From the NCBI GenBank assembly GCA_964550655.1, contig CAZKAQ010000009.1, forward strand, positions 1 through 60,330: a DNA stretch of 60,330 nt. The letters run 5' to 3'. Below, piece after piece: positions 44,914-53,907 of this stretch (the stretch's first letter is position 1; each line of letters opens with the position of its first letter). Under the pieces are notes generated by a model. The model was not told the DNA's origin and did no database searches. It saw nothing but the letters and a program-made list of their open reading frames with translations. Origin of the DNA: GCA-1730015 sp964550655. GTDB lineage: Bacteria > Pseudomonadota > Gammaproteobacteria > Granulosicoccales > Granulosicoccaceae. A program made the translations under genes and the position numbers.

Positions 44914-47244
44914 ATGAATACAGCCGCTACCATCGCCCGTGAACTTGGCGTCAAAACCGCGCAGGTCGAAGCCACAATCAGCCTGTTGGATGAAGGTTCC
45001 ACCGTGCCGTTTATTGCACGCTACAGAAAAGAAGTCACTGGCGGACTTGATGACACACAGCTACGCGAGCTGCATACCCGCCTCGGCTATCTGCGCGAAC
45101 TGAATGACAGAAGAGAACGCGTTATTGCAAGTGTGGAAGAACAAGGCAAACTGACAAGCGAGTTAAAGCAGAGTTTTCTGGCAGCGGTCAGCAAAACAGA
45201 ACTTGAAGATTTATACCTGCCCTACAAACCACGCCGACGCACCAAGGCACAGAAAGCACGTGAAGCAGGTTTACAGCCACTGGCGGATTTACTCATTAAA
45301 AACCGCACAGCAGATCCTGAAAAGGAAGCTGCCGCTTTTATCAACAAAGAACATGAGATCAACAGCAGCGACGATGCACTTGAAGGTGCACGTCAGATCT
45401 TAATGGAAGAAATTGCAGAGATTCCGGAACTCGTCAGTTCGCTGCGGGAATTTTTCTGGCATAAGGCAGAATTTACAAGCACTGTAGTAAAAGCAAAAAA
45501 AGAGCAAGGTGCCAAATTTGAAGACTACTTTGAGTACAGCGAGTTAATAAAAAAGATCCCCTCTCACCGCGCCCTTGCACTGTTCCGTGGCAGTAATGAT
45601 GGCGTGCTGCGATTAAATCTTGACCTGCCACAACAGGACACTCAGGATGAACATCAGTGCATCAATAAAATCGCGGCACATCTTGAGGTAACTCCCGCTT
45701 CAAAATGGTTGTTTGAAACGGTGCGCAAGTGTTGGCTGATCAAACTACACACACGCTTTGAAACAGAGCTGAGACAACGCTTACGCAAATCTGCCGAGTC
45801 TGAAGCAATAGAAGTGTTCGCCAGAAATCTGCGTGATTTACTGCTTGCAGCCCCTGCAGGACAAAAGGCTGCCATCGGACTGGACCCGGGCTTGCGCACC
45901 GGCGTAAAAGTCGCCGTCACCGCTGCCACCGGTAAACTTCTCGATACCGCAACCATCTACCCGCATGCACCCAAAAACCAATGGGATCAATCCATCGCAA
46001 CCATTGCAACACTTGCAAATAAGCACAGCGCGACACTACTGGCTATCGGTAACGGCACAGCATCACGAGAGACCGACAGGCTCGCTGCAGACATCATAAG
46101 TAAACATCCAGAACTTGGATTACAAAAAATTATTGTCAGTGAAGCCGGTGCCTCGGTGTACTCTGCCTCTGAGACCGCCTCAAAAGAAATGCCGGATGTT
46201 GACGTCTCTCTGCGCGGTGCAGCATCAATTGCCCGGCGTCTTCAGGATCCGTTAGCAGAACTCGTTAAAGTTGACCCGAAGGCAATTGGCGTTGGTCAGT
46301 ATCAACACGACGTCAGTCAGACTGACCTCGCAAACTCTCTTGACGCTGTAGTAGAGGATTGCGTCAACGCTGTTGGCGTAGACATCAACACGGCGTCAGC
46401 TGAGTTACTGACTCATGTATCTGGTCTTTCTACTACATTGGCTGAAAATATCATTGCCTATCGCGATGATACCGGCCGCTATAAAAGCAGAAGTGAACTG
46501 AAAAAAGTACCTCGCCTTGGACCCAAAGCGTTTGAGCAGTGCGCGGGTTTTCTGCGTGTTATGGATGGCAGCAACGCACTGGATGCCTCTGCGGTACATC
46601 CCGAGGCCTATCCGGTGGTCAGGAAAATTGTTGCAGGTACCGGTTGTGATATACGCCAGCTGATTGGTGATACCAAAACACTCACGGCACTTGACCCCAA
46701 ACGATATACAGACGAAAAATTTGGTCTGCCAACCGTGCAGGACATACTCAAAGAACTGGAAAAACCAGGCCGTGACCCCAGACCTGAATTTAAAACTGCT
46801 ACTTTTAAAGAAGGGATTGAGAAAATATCTGACCTGGTGCCCGACATGGTACTCGAAGGCGTGATCAGCAATGTGACTCACTTTGGTGCGTTTGTTGACA
46901 TCGGAGTTCACCAGGACGGTCTGGTACATATATCAGCACTGGCTGATAAATTCGTCAAGGACCCGCATGAGATTGTCTCTGCAGGCGATGTTGTTAAAGT
47001 CAAGGTGGTGGAAGTCGATGAAAAACGCAAACGCATAGCACTGAGCATGAAGCTGCAGGACAGCAGCCGTGACCAGGATCAGGCCGGTAAACAAAAAGCA
47101 TCACCCGCAAAAAATGATCACAATAACAACAAAAAACCAGCCGCTGGCAGCCAGGCTAAAAACAAAAGTAACCGGACTGAAAATCAGATGGGCAGCTTCG
47201 GTGAAGCTTTATTGCAGGCAAAACAAAAAAATACCAAAATCTAA
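44914..47244 (+). CDS. tex: Tex-family RNA-binding transcription accessory protein
   Basis: The 776-residue protein begins MNTAATIARELGVK and shows the Tex domain order: N-terminal helical domain, YqgF-like nuclease-fold domain (GLDPGLRTGVKVAV near 330), tandem helix-hairpin-helix (NAVGVDINTASAELLTHVSG near 490, YKSRSELKKVPRLGPKAFEQCAG near 527) and C-terminal S1 domain (LEGVISNVTHFGAFVDIGVHQDGLVHIS near 650). The last ~60 residues are Lys/Asn-rich. Tex binds nucleic acid and affects transcription and RNA turnover; the exact role in this organism is not known. The frame opens 24 codons earlier, but the ATG at 44914 fits family starts. Confidence 0.95.
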   Translation: MNTAATIARELGVKTAQVEATISLLDEGSTVPFIARYRKEVTGGLDDTQLRELHTRLGYLRELNDRRERVIASVEEQGKLTSELKQSFLAAVSKTELEDLYLPYKPRRRTKAQKAREAGLQPLADLLIKNRTADPEKEAAAFINKEHEINSSDDALEGARQILMEEIAEIPELVSSLREFFWHKAEFTSTVVKAKKEQGAKFEDYFEYSELIKKIPSHRALALFRGSNDGVLRLNLDLPQQDTQDEHQCINKIAAHLEVTPASKWLFETVRKCWLIKLHTRFETELRQRLRKSAESEAIEVFARNLRDLLLAAPAGQKAAIGLDPGLRTGVKVAVTAATGKLLDTATIYPHAPKNQWDQSIATIATLANKHSATLLAIGNGTASRETDRLAADIISKHPELGLQKIIVSEAGASVYSASETASKEMPDVDVSLRGAASIARRLQDPLAELVKVDPKAIGVGQYQHDVSQTDLANSLDAVVEDCVNAVGVDINTASAELLTHVSGLSTTLAENIIAYRDDTGRYKSRSELKKVPRLGPKAFEQCAGFLRVMDGSNALDASAVHPEAYPVVRKIVAGTGCDIRQLIGDTKTLTALDPKRYTDEKFGLPTVQDILKELEKPGRDPRPEFKTATFKEGIEKISDLVPDMVLEGVISNVTHFGAFVDIGVHQDGLVHISALADKFVKDPHEIVSAGDVVKVKVVEVDEKRKRIALSMKLQDSSRDQDQAGKQKASPAKNDHNNNKKPAAGSQAKNKSNRTENQMGSFGEALLQAKQKNTKI

Positions 47245-47262
47245 GCCTGGGCGTTTGAAAGT

Positions 47263-48405
47263 CTAGCCACCGAGGTCCGCGCCCAGTGCATCAGCCACCA
47301 TTTTCTGAAAGTGATGTACCGCGTGCTCTGATAACTCGCTGAGTTCATTATCTACTACAAACCGACCCTGGTTATAGCCTTGTGACCTCAGCCCCTTTTG
47401 CACACTAACACAGAGTCCGATGTCTTCCGGCTGCAGCACATCTTTTTGATAGTCCATCGCGTCTTTTAGTTGCGCGCTCGGAACCGCGCTTTCGGCAAAC
47501 CAGTCCTGAAATTCAACTGTGCGTTCAACCGCGTCAGGGTTCATTTGTAACACAGATAAATTAGCCTCACCCGGATACGCCCAGATGGTCAGATTCGGCC
47601 ACAGGAACCATCCCGCATAGCCAAAATCGACATCACCTTTTTCAAATTTGAACGCCTTGTTGTCTGTTGACTTCACCGCATCAGATACATGACTTGAGTA
47701 GATACCGTGTACTTTGGAGCGATAGCTTTCCATGTCGACCAGATCAACGAAATCACGATGCGCTGTATGACAGTGATAGCACTCGAGAAAGTTATCAATC
47801 ATAACTTTCCAGTTGCAAGGAACTTCGTAAGTATCACGCTGGGCAAAGACAAGATCATCGACTGACGGGCAATATTGTCTGATTTCTTCCTCAAGCCCTG
47901 GCGCAAGCTCCGTGAGTGGCTTTGCCTGCATATCAAGGTTGATCATTACCAGACCGCAGAACACTTCTACCTGAACCGGTTTAAGGGCAAAGTCGCACTT
48001 TTTAAAGGACTCCATATTTTCGGTGTTGCGCGCACCTTTAAGCTGACCATCAAGATCATAAGACCAGGCATGGTAGGGGCAAACAATAAGATTGGCGTGC
48101 CCGGTACCATTGACAAGTTCATGACCACGGTGCTGGCAAACGTTGTAGAAAGCACGTAACTCGCCCTGCCTGTCTCGCACAACAAAAACGTTCTGCTGAT
48201 GAATTTTCGTGGTTAAGTAGTCACCGGTTTTTTGCAACTGACTAACGTGCCCTGCATACCACCAGCTGTTGTAGAAGATCGCCTTTTTCTCGGCTTCGTA
48301 GACTTGCTCATCGGTATAAAAGCGAGACGGCAGCGTGAAAGATTTGGCCGGATCTGCAGTAAAAGGTGTATCGCCCGTCTTCAGGTTGATTTCAGCCGTC
48401 GCCAT
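47263..48405 (-). CDS. Rieske-type ring-hydroxylating/N-methyl-cleaving oxygenase, large subunit
   Basis: The 380-residue protein has a Rieske centre CQHRGH...CPYHAW (near 90-110, C-x-H and C-x-x-H) and a mononuclear iron domain with DNFLECYHCHTAHRDF near 205-220. The pattern resembles the choline/glycine-betaine/carnitine monooxygenase group (GbcA, CntA) more than classical dioxygenases of arenes. The reductase partner is not in the window. ATG at 48403-48405 gives the usual N-terminus. It is oriented toward the tex 3' end (convergent, 18 bases). Confidence 0.85.
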   Translation of the reverse strand: MATAEINLKTGDTPFTADPAKSFTLPSRFYTDEQVYEAEKKAIFYNSWWYAGHVSQLQKTGDYLTTKIHQQNVFVVRDRQGELRAFYNVCQHRGHELVNGTGHANLIVCPYHAWSYDLDGQLKGARNTENMESFKKCDFALKPVQVEVFCGLVMINLDMQAKPLTELAPGLEEEIRQYCPSVDDLVFAQRDTYEVPCNWKVMIDNFLECYHCHTAHRDFVDLVDMESYRSKVHGIYSSHVSDAVKSTDNKAFKFEKGDVDFGYAGWFLWPNLTIWAYPGEANLSVLQMNPDAVERTVEFQDWFAESAVPSAQLKDAMDYQKDVLQPEDIGLCVSVQKGLRSQGYNQGRFVVDNELSELSEHAVHHFQKMVADALGADLGG

Positions 48406-48655
48406 AGATAAAGGGTCCTTCGAAGTTAGAACCCCGAGACTACTGTATACGGGTGCCGTTTTAAAGGAAGCCTGCGGCTGGTAGCCGCTATCACACAGAC
48501 ATTCGGCCAGATTTTGCAACTGGCTGGAAAAAAACACCCGACAGGCATCTGACCCCGGGCCTGAAAGGCACAAAGTCTGGCCGAATTGTTACTTTGATCA
48601 GCGACGGAAACGTCTATTATTCCGCATCAACTAACTACCGGAACCTATACCACGC

Positions 48656-49162
48656 ATGGAACAAATCATAGAGCGCCTGTTGTATCGCGCAAGATGGATA
48701 CTGGCACCTATCTACCTGGGCCTGAGCTTCGCTCTGTTCGCTTTGGGGATTAAATTTTTTCAGGAAGTCCTGCATTTGATTCTGCATATTCTGGAAATGA
48801 AAGAGGCCGATATGGTGCTGGTCGTGCTATCGCTGATTGATATGGCGATGGTCGGCGGACTCATTGTTATGGTGATGATGTCCGGCTACGAGAATTTTGT
48901 CTCAACCCTTGACGTCAAGGAAAACGAAGAAAAGCTCAGCTGGCTCGGGAAAATGGATTCCTCTTCCCTGAAAGCAAAAATAGCCGCGAGCATTGTTGCG
49001 ATTTCATCTATACACCTCTTAAAGGTGTTTATGAATGCACCGAATATCGATAACGAAAAAATGCTCTGGTACGTCATACTCCACATCACGTTTGTTGTGT
49101 CAGCCTTCGCAATGGGTTTTCTGGATATTCTGGCAGCACGCTCCAGACGTGCGGCGCAATAA
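48656..49162 (+). CDS. UPF0114 (YqhA-like) membrane protein
   Basis: The 168-residue protein starts ATG with family hallmark LLYRARWILAPIYLGLSFALFALGIKFF, has about four spans, and DMAMVGGLIVMVMMSGYENFV near 62-82 and NIDNEKMLWYVILHITFVVSA near 129-149, which match UPF0114. The function is unknown. It is alone on its strand. Confidence 0.9.
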   Translation: MEQIIERLLYRARWILAPIYLGLSFALFALGIKFFQEVLHLILHILEMKEADMVLVVLSLIDMAMVGGLIVMVMMSGYENFVSTLDVKENEEKLSWLGKMDSSSLKAKIAASIVAISSIHLLKVFMNAPNIDNEKMLWYVILHITFVVSAFAMGFLDILAARSRRAAQ

Positions 49163-49261
49163 ATCAAAACGTTTAGTATTTTGGCGGCGATCACTATTGT
49201 CTGCGAGCTTTGCCTTGTTGCGAAACAAATGACAAGCTCTCATCTGCACAGCTTATTTGAT

Positions 49262-49804
49262 TCAGTACACTATCGACGGAGCTGGCGGCAGAGTAGTCTC
49301 GGATTTGTTGATGTGATTGGTGATGTTAGTAAAAAATATAGTACTAACCGCCATCGCTGTTTCAACCAGCTCTGCGTCTGTTAATCCACTCGCGCGAGCC
49401 TGCGCCAGTAAGTCATCTGATATTGGACCGGGCTGACTAAAAAACGCCCTGACAATATCGAGCAAAGCATCCACTCTGGCGTGTGACGTGCGGCGATTGC
49501 CACGAATTGCCATCTGCATGGCTTCATCAATGCCGGCCTTGCGAGACTTCATTGTGTGTATAGCAAGACAATAGTCGCACTGGTTGATTTCACTGACGAG
49601 AAGCTTGATGGATTCAATCTCGAACTCACTGAGTGACGACTTACGCAGGCTTGCCTCCATCTCAAGGTAGGCAATAACTGCAGGCTCACTGTTGGCAAAC
49701 TGCAGATAGACATCTGCAATTCTACCATTCATTCGCGTCGGTTCCAGAGCAGTCAGACATGCTGCAGACAAGTCTGTCTCTTGACGGGTTTCCAATCTGG
49801 CCAT
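49262..49804 (-). CDS. AhpD-like carboxymuconolactone decarboxylase-family protein
   Basis: The 180-residue protein has the CMD domain with the redox motif INQCDYCLAIH near 93-103 (CxxC followed by His), as in AhpD-like peroxidase/alkylhydroperoxidase domain proteins. N-terminal part (ALEPTRMNGRIADVYLQFANSEP) is typical for the larger AhpD group. An antioxidant or reductase role is likely. It starts with ATG at 49802-49804. Upstream lies a region with a partial repeat. Confidence 0.88.
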   Translation of the reverse strand: MARLETRQETDLSAACLTALEPTRMNGRIADVYLQFANSEPAVIAYLEMEASLRKSSLSEFEIESIKLLVSEINQCDYCLAIHTMKSRKAGIDEAMQMAIRGNRRTSHARVDALLDIVRAFFSQPGPISDDLLAQARASGLTDAELVETAMAVSTIFFTNITNHINKSETTLPPAPSIVY

Positions 49805-49929
49805 CTTTAGCTCACTTTATAATTATCTACCACGGAGTCTACCCTATTGGTACACACGTAACAGTTCACTACTTAATACGTACGGTAAGAACCCACCATT
49901 ACTCTCACACCTGGCTTTTGCAGTGGCTT

Positions 49930-50015
49930 TGCTTTTTGCAGTTGCTTTTGACTTACACGCGTTTAACCAGTTTTGAGAGTGATTGTGGAGTTGGGTTGAC
50001 ACGCCGTGGATGGCG
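49930..50015 (+). repeat. Partial, degenerate copy 3 of the dispersed repeat
   Basis: The sequence GTTTAACCAGTTTTGAGAG (from 49958), GTGATTGTGGAG and GATGGCGCAAAG follow the order in copies 1 and 2, but the right half is missing and the arms are degenerate. A GCAGTTGCTTTTGAC block precedes it, as in copy 2. It lies in the divergent region between the AhpD-like gene and the toxin-antitoxin remnant. Confidence 0.7.
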
Positions 50016-50058
50016 CAAAGTGCACTGATAGAGCAAAAAACTGGAACGTAGATTTCGG

Positions 50059-50064
50059 TATAAT
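50059..50064 (+). promoter_or_regulatory. Candidate -10 element of the antitoxin gene
   Basis: A perfect TATAAT lies 21 bases ahead of the antitoxin ATG, which itself follows an AGGAGA ribosome site. No convincing -35 was found at the standard spacing. Confidence 0.35.
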
Positions 50065-50084
50065 CCCCTAAAGCAGGAGATAAT

Positions 50085-50309
50085 ATGAATTTAAAACAGA
50101 TTGAAAATCAAGCACTTGACCTCTCGGAGGATGAGAGAGCGCAGCTAGCACAAAAACTAATACTCAGTCTTGAGTCATCAAACGACGGAAACCTGGATAA
50201 GGAATGGCTTCTTGAAGCCAGGCGTCGAGCAGTTGAAATAGATAACGGTGAGGTAAAACCAATACCAGCTGAAGAGGTGAGAAGAAAAGCACAAGCTCTT
50301 CTCAGATGA
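50085..50309 (+). CDS. Addiction-module antitoxin (putative addiction module component family)
   Basis: The 74-residue acidic protein has the pattern LSEDERAQLAQKLILSLESS followed by KEWLLEARRRAVEIDNGEVKPIPAEEVRRKAQALL, typical of small antitoxins paired with RelE/ParE-type toxins. Ribosome site AGGAGA, ATG at 50085. It overlaps the toxin gene start by four bases (ATGA), the usual arrangement. Confidence 0.85.
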   Translation: MNLKQIENQALDLSEDERAQLAQKLILSLESSNDGNLDKEWLLEARRRAVEIDNGEVKPIPAEEVRRKAQALLR

Positions 50310-50503
50310 ATTATTTTTTTCATCAGAGCGCTGAAAAAGAGCATCTTGAATCGGTTGCGTTCTATGAGACTAAACAGGCCGGTCTGGGTTCTTCTTATCT
50401 ATTAGAATTTGAAAATGCTATTGTAACAAGGCCTTGCTGCACCCGAACTGTCAGACTTTCGCCTGAACTCAAACATGAAGTCTTCAATGACCGAATCCTT
50501 TGA
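50306..50503 (+). pseudogene. Truncated RelE/ParE-family toxin
   Basis: The reading frame begins MNYFFHQSAEKEHLESVAFYETKQAGLGSSYLLEFENAI, the normal start of ParE/RelE toxins in this family. After residue 40 it diverges (CTRTVRLSPELK...) and stops at 65 residues, whereas relatives have about 95-100 with a conserved RRFPY-type core. The conserved C-terminal strand is missing. It is probably inactive, with the antitoxin gene left behind. An overlapping hemerythrin-like gene starts inside the 3' end. Confidence 0.72.
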
Positions 50504-51101
50504 CTACGAATCTGAAGCTAATCATATTGAAAAACGCTCAGCGCTAAGCGACGAGCTTCAGCTGGCTCTGACAAATTTGACTACAGTGTGCGGCACACGT
50601 GATCAGTGGCCGCAGCATCAACGTTATGCCGGTGAAGCTGAATTCTGGCTACAGATACACAATGCACTACGTGGTGCAGCTAATGAGCTTCCAGAGCGGT
50701 GTGCTGCCTGGCTGTTGCTGTTAGATGAACCTGCAGAGCGCAAGAAGCATCTGACCCGGTTATCCCAGCTGGGCGGCCAGCTTATTCACCATACACACAC
50801 CCACCATCACGTAGAAGAACATCATTTTTTTCCTCTGTTCAAACATACCTACCCGACACTTAATCATCACATAGAGCTGCTGGACGGTGACCACCGGGTA
50901 CTGACAGTTGCACTGGATCAGCTCGAAACCGCTTTTAATTCGATGCCGGTTATCAAAGACGAAGAAGACAAAAAACAACAGTCCCTGCTCGCAATCAAAT
51001 CAGAGGAACTCTACCGCGCAGCCAAGAACCTGCAACAGTTGTTTTCCCGCCATCTGACTGATGAAGAGGAAATTTGTATCCCGGCTCTGCTTCAAATGTA
51101 G
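50475..51101 (+). CDS. Hemerythrin-like domain protein
   Basis: The 208-residue protein has a His/Glu-rich helical pattern of a hemerythrin/HHE-like domain: THTHHHVEEHHFFPLF near 108-123, DGDHRVL near 138-144 and a distal SRHLTDEEEICIPALL near 190-205. These supply the expected carboxylate and His ligands of a di-iron site. It starts with an ATG at 50475 inside the toxin remnant; a second ATG at 50487 is possible. Probably an oxygen- or iron-sensing protein, function unknown. Confidence 0.78.
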   Translation: MKSSMTESFDYESEANHIEKRSALSDELQLALTNLTTVCGTRDQWPQHQRYAGEAEFWLQIHNALRGAANELPERCAAWLLLLDEPAERKKHLTRLSQLGGQLIHHTHTHHHVEEHHFFPLFKHTYPTLNHHIELLDGDHRVLTVALDQLETAFNSMPVIKDEEDKKQQSLLAIKSEELYRAAKNLQQLFSRHLTDEEEICIPALLQM

Positions 51102-51209
51102 CCCGGTTCAGCTACACATCCGGCTTAACCGCTTGACACTGAAAAACAAACTGGAAACCAACACTCATTTACCACTACACTTAGTGTATACCCATCAAGA
51201 GAGTTCTCC

Positions 51210-52448
51210 ATGGCGCACACACAACCACAGACCGGACACGTCAGTACACCAGAATCTGCTCGTGCAAAAATGCCACGCTTTAACTGGGAAGATCCGTTTC
51301 TGCTCGAGCAACAGTTAAGCGAAGAAGAGCGCATGATTCGCGAAACAGCGCACGCCTATTGCCAGGAGAAACTTGCAACACGCGTCATCGAGGCCAATCG
51401 CAATGAAACTTTCGATCGGGAAATCTTTAACGAAATGGGTGAACTCGGTCTGCTGGGTGCGACTATCCCTGAGTCACTGGGTGGTATAGGTGCCAATTAT
51501 GTCAGCTACGGACTGGTTGCTCGCGAAGTAGAACGCGTTGACTCGGGCTACCGTTCAATGATGAGCGTGCAGTCCTCACTGGTTATGCACCCGATATTTG
51601 CTTTCGGCACAGATGCACAGCGCGAGAAGTATCTGCCAAAACTTGCCAGCGGTGAATGGATTGGTTGCTTCGGACTAACTGAACCCGACCACGGCTCTGA
51701 CCCTTCCTCTATGCTGACGCGAGCAAAAAAGACTGCTGACGGTTATTCAATTTCAGGCTCCAAGAACTGGATCACCAACTCCCCTGAAGCAGATGTTTTT
51801 GTTGTCTGGGCAAAGTCAGAAGCGCACAACAATAAAATCAAAGGTTTTATTCTTGATAAAGGCATGAAGGGTCTGAGCGCACCGAAGATAGAAGGCAAGT
51901 TTTCTCTACGCGCCTCCATCACAGGCATGATCATGATGGACGACGTCGAGGTACCTGAAGAGAACCTGCTGCCGGAAGTCGCCGGATTAGCAGGGCCTTT
52001 CGGTTGTCTTAATCGTGCTCGCTACGGAATTGCCTGGGGGGCGATGGGTGCTGCTGAATCTTGCTGGCACTCGGCAAGGCAATACACACTTGATCGAAAG
52101 CAGTTCGGCAAACCTCTGGCTGCCAATCAACTAATACAAAAGAAACTCGCCGATATGCAAACCGAGATTTCAATCGGGTTACAAGGTTGCTTGCAGCTTG
52201 GAAGATTGTTTGACTCACACCAGGCACCGGCTGAGCTTATCTCTTTAATGAAACGCAACAACTGCGGCAAGGCACTCGACATAGCACGAGTTGCGCGCGA
52301 TATGCACGGTGGCAACGGTGTATCGGATGAGTATGGTGTCATCAGACACATGATGAACCTCGAAGCGGTGAATACCTACGAAGGCACGCATGATATACAC
52401 GCCTTGATTCTCGGTCGTGCACAAACCGGCATACAGGCATTTCAGTAG
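51210..52448 (+). CDS. gcdH: Glutaryl-CoA dehydrogenase-like acyl-CoA dehydrogenase
   Basis: The 412-residue FAD enzyme has the family blocks GCFGLTEPDHGSDPSSM near 150-166, KNWITNSPEADVFVVWAK near 180-198, CLNRARYGIAWG near 260 and the catalytic Glu in TYEGTHDIHALILGRAQTGIQAF near the C-terminus. This C-terminal motif and N-terminal PRFNWEDPF are characteristic of GcdH, which converts glutaryl-CoA to crotonyl-CoA in lysine and tryptophan breakdown. No neighbouring lysine-degradation genes are present. Confidence 0.9.
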   Translation: MAHTQPQTGHVSTPESARAKMPRFNWEDPFLLEQQLSEEERMIRETAHAYCQEKLATRVIEANRNETFDREIFNEMGELGLLGATIPESLGGIGANYVSYGLVAREVERVDSGYRSMMSVQSSLVMHPIFAFGTDAQREKYLPKLASGEWIGCFGLTEPDHGSDPSSMLTRAKKTADGYSISGSKNWITNSPEADVFVVWAKSEAHNNKIKGFILDKGMKGLSAPKIEGKFSLRASITGMIMMDDVEVPEENLLPEVAGLAGPFGCLNRARYGIAWGAMGAAESCWHSARQYTLDRKQFGKPLAANQLIQKKLADMQTEISIGLQGCLQLGRLFDSHQAPAELISLMKRNNCGKALDIARVARDMHGGNGVSDEYGVIRHMMNLEAVNTYEGTHDIHALILGRAQTGIQAFQ

Positions 52449-52466
52449 CGGTACCAAGCTAAGTTA

Positions 52467-52487
52467 ACCCTCCGCACACCGGAGGGT
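52467..52487. terminator. Hairpin between the convergent gcdH and hemJ genes
   Basis: An 8-bp stem ACCCTCCG/CGGAGGGT with a 5-base loop lies 18 bases after the gcdH stop. A short T-run (TTTT) follows only about 7 bases later on the plus strand. A likely weak intrinsic terminator. Confidence 0.5.
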
Positions 52488-52496
52488 GAAGACGTT

Positions 52497-52922
52497 TTAG
52501 AACGGCTTTACCACCACCAGAATCACAATAAAAATAAGTGCGATAAAAGGCAGCTCATTAAGCAGCCTGAATTTGGCAACAGAGCTTGCATTGCCGCTCT
52601 CATCAAGCGTGCGGCCGGATTTGGTAAAGTATATATGCAGCACGGTAACAGCCACTACAAGCAACAGCTTGAGCCACATAAACTTGAGCTGAAAGACACC
52701 CGGGTTAATTCCAATTAGCGATACCCCGAGTATCCAGGTTGCTGCCATTGACGGAATCATAATGATACGTCGCAGCAGAACGGAGGCATTTTTCATTGTT
52801 TCAAACAATGGTTCACCCGGCTGACTTTTGGCCTGGTGCATTTTGTAGCGCGGATACATGAGCAACGATGCTATCCATGCCACCATTGCTATTATGTGAA
52901 ACGCTTTGACCCACAGATACAT
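52497..52922 (-). CDS. hemJ: HemJ-type protoporphyrinogen oxidase (UPF0093)
   Basis: The 141-residue protein has four spans and conserved N-terminal MYLWVKAFHIIAMVAWIASLLMYPR with the His implicated in heme/porphyrin binding, and RLLNELPFIALIFIVI at the C-terminus. HemJ oxidises protoporphyrinogen IX at the inner membrane. No other heme-biosynthetic gene is nearby. ATG at 52920-52922. It is nine bases downstream of the SDR stop on the same strand, so the two may be cotranscribed. Confidence 0.88.
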   Translation of the reverse strand: MYLWVKAFHIIAMVAWIASLLMYPRYKMHQAKSQPGEPLFETMKNASVLLRRIIMIPSMAATWILGVSLIGINPGVFQLKFMWLKLLLVVAVTVLHIYFTKSGRTLDESGNASSVAKFRLLNELPFIALIFIVILVVVKPF

Positions 52923-52931
52923 AACGCGCCC

Positions 52932-53639
52932 CTACTTACCCAGCAACCAGCCACCATCGACATCAATGGTGGTACCTGTGACAAAATCGTTTTCCACCAT
53001 AAATACAATTGCTCTGGCGACTTCATCAGACTTACCCGCTCTGGGCACCAGGTGTGAGGCTGTTATTTTTTCGAATTGTTGTTCGCGCTCTTTACCTGTT
53101 AGTGCAGACATGGGTGTGTCAATGGTGCCGGGAGACACCGTATTAATTCGTTTCGGTGCGATCTCAGGCGCCAGTGCCCGAACAAACGCCTCTACCGCAC
53201 CACCTACCGCAGACAAGGCGATCTGACCGGGCTTGGCCTTTCTGGCCGGAGTACCACTGACCAGAACAATACTGCCGTGTTCAGTCAGATGTTCCGTGCC
53301 GAAACGCACCACGTTGGCGTAACCCCACATCTTGTCAAACGAAGCGCTGAATCCGTCCATGTCCATTTCAAGGAACGGCCCGATAGCCCGCTCTCCACCA
53401 GTGGCGGCACTGATCAAAATATCAAAAGGTGCATGCTGCTGCAGGAGCTTCTGCATGGCACTGCGATCCCGCACATCACACGCTTCGCAGGTAACACCGG
53501 AAGGCAATGTGCCGGCTTTGGATGGATCACGGCTAACGGCAACCACCGTGGCGCCGAGTTCGGCTAACTGACGGGTTGTCGCCAGACCGATGCCGGAGGT
53601 ACCACCGAAAACGATTGCTTTTTTTCCTGAAACTTCCAT
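52932..53639 (-). CDS. SDR-family oxidoreductase
   Basis: The 235-residue SDR has VFGGTSGIGLATTR near 9-23, DILISAATGG near 80, a Ser in VLVSGTPA near 125. The classical YxxxK motif is not obvious at the expected spacing after the serine (GQIALSAVGGAVEAF), so the catalytic Tyr may be replaced, which would be unusual. The C-terminus has DGGWLLG. It starts with ATG at 53637-53639; a longer frame reaches 53684. The possible loss of the Tyr makes function uncertain. Confidence 0.8.
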   Translation of the reverse strand: MEVSGKKAIVFGGTSGIGLATTRQLAELGATVVAVSRDPSKAGTLPSGVTCEACDVRDRSAMQKLLQQHAPFDILISAATGGERAIGPFLEMDMDGFSASFDKMWGYANVVRFGTEHLTEHGSIVLVSGTPARKAKPGQIALSAVGGAVEAFVRALAPEIAPKRINTVSPGTIDTPMSALTGKEREQQFEKITASHLVPRAGKSDEVARAIVFMVENDFVTGTTIDVDGGWLLGK

Positions 53640-53907
53640 CGTAATTTGCCTTTCAATTGAGCTGGATTGAACGTAACTGATCATAACTCTATTTACAAAG
53701 AGTCATGATGCATAGTTTTGGTAAAATGGGCTGAATGATGACATTCTTCTTCGATATCATTATGGCCTTGCCGCGCAGTTGCAAGCGTTTTGTGAAAACA
53801 CGGCACAACAGTCGTTATTCCAATTGATGTAAACCAACGTAGGCATTAGAACAAGCTGGCACTACACTACGCAGAATCCACCCCCGGACACAACCCGAGA
53901 TACCACT

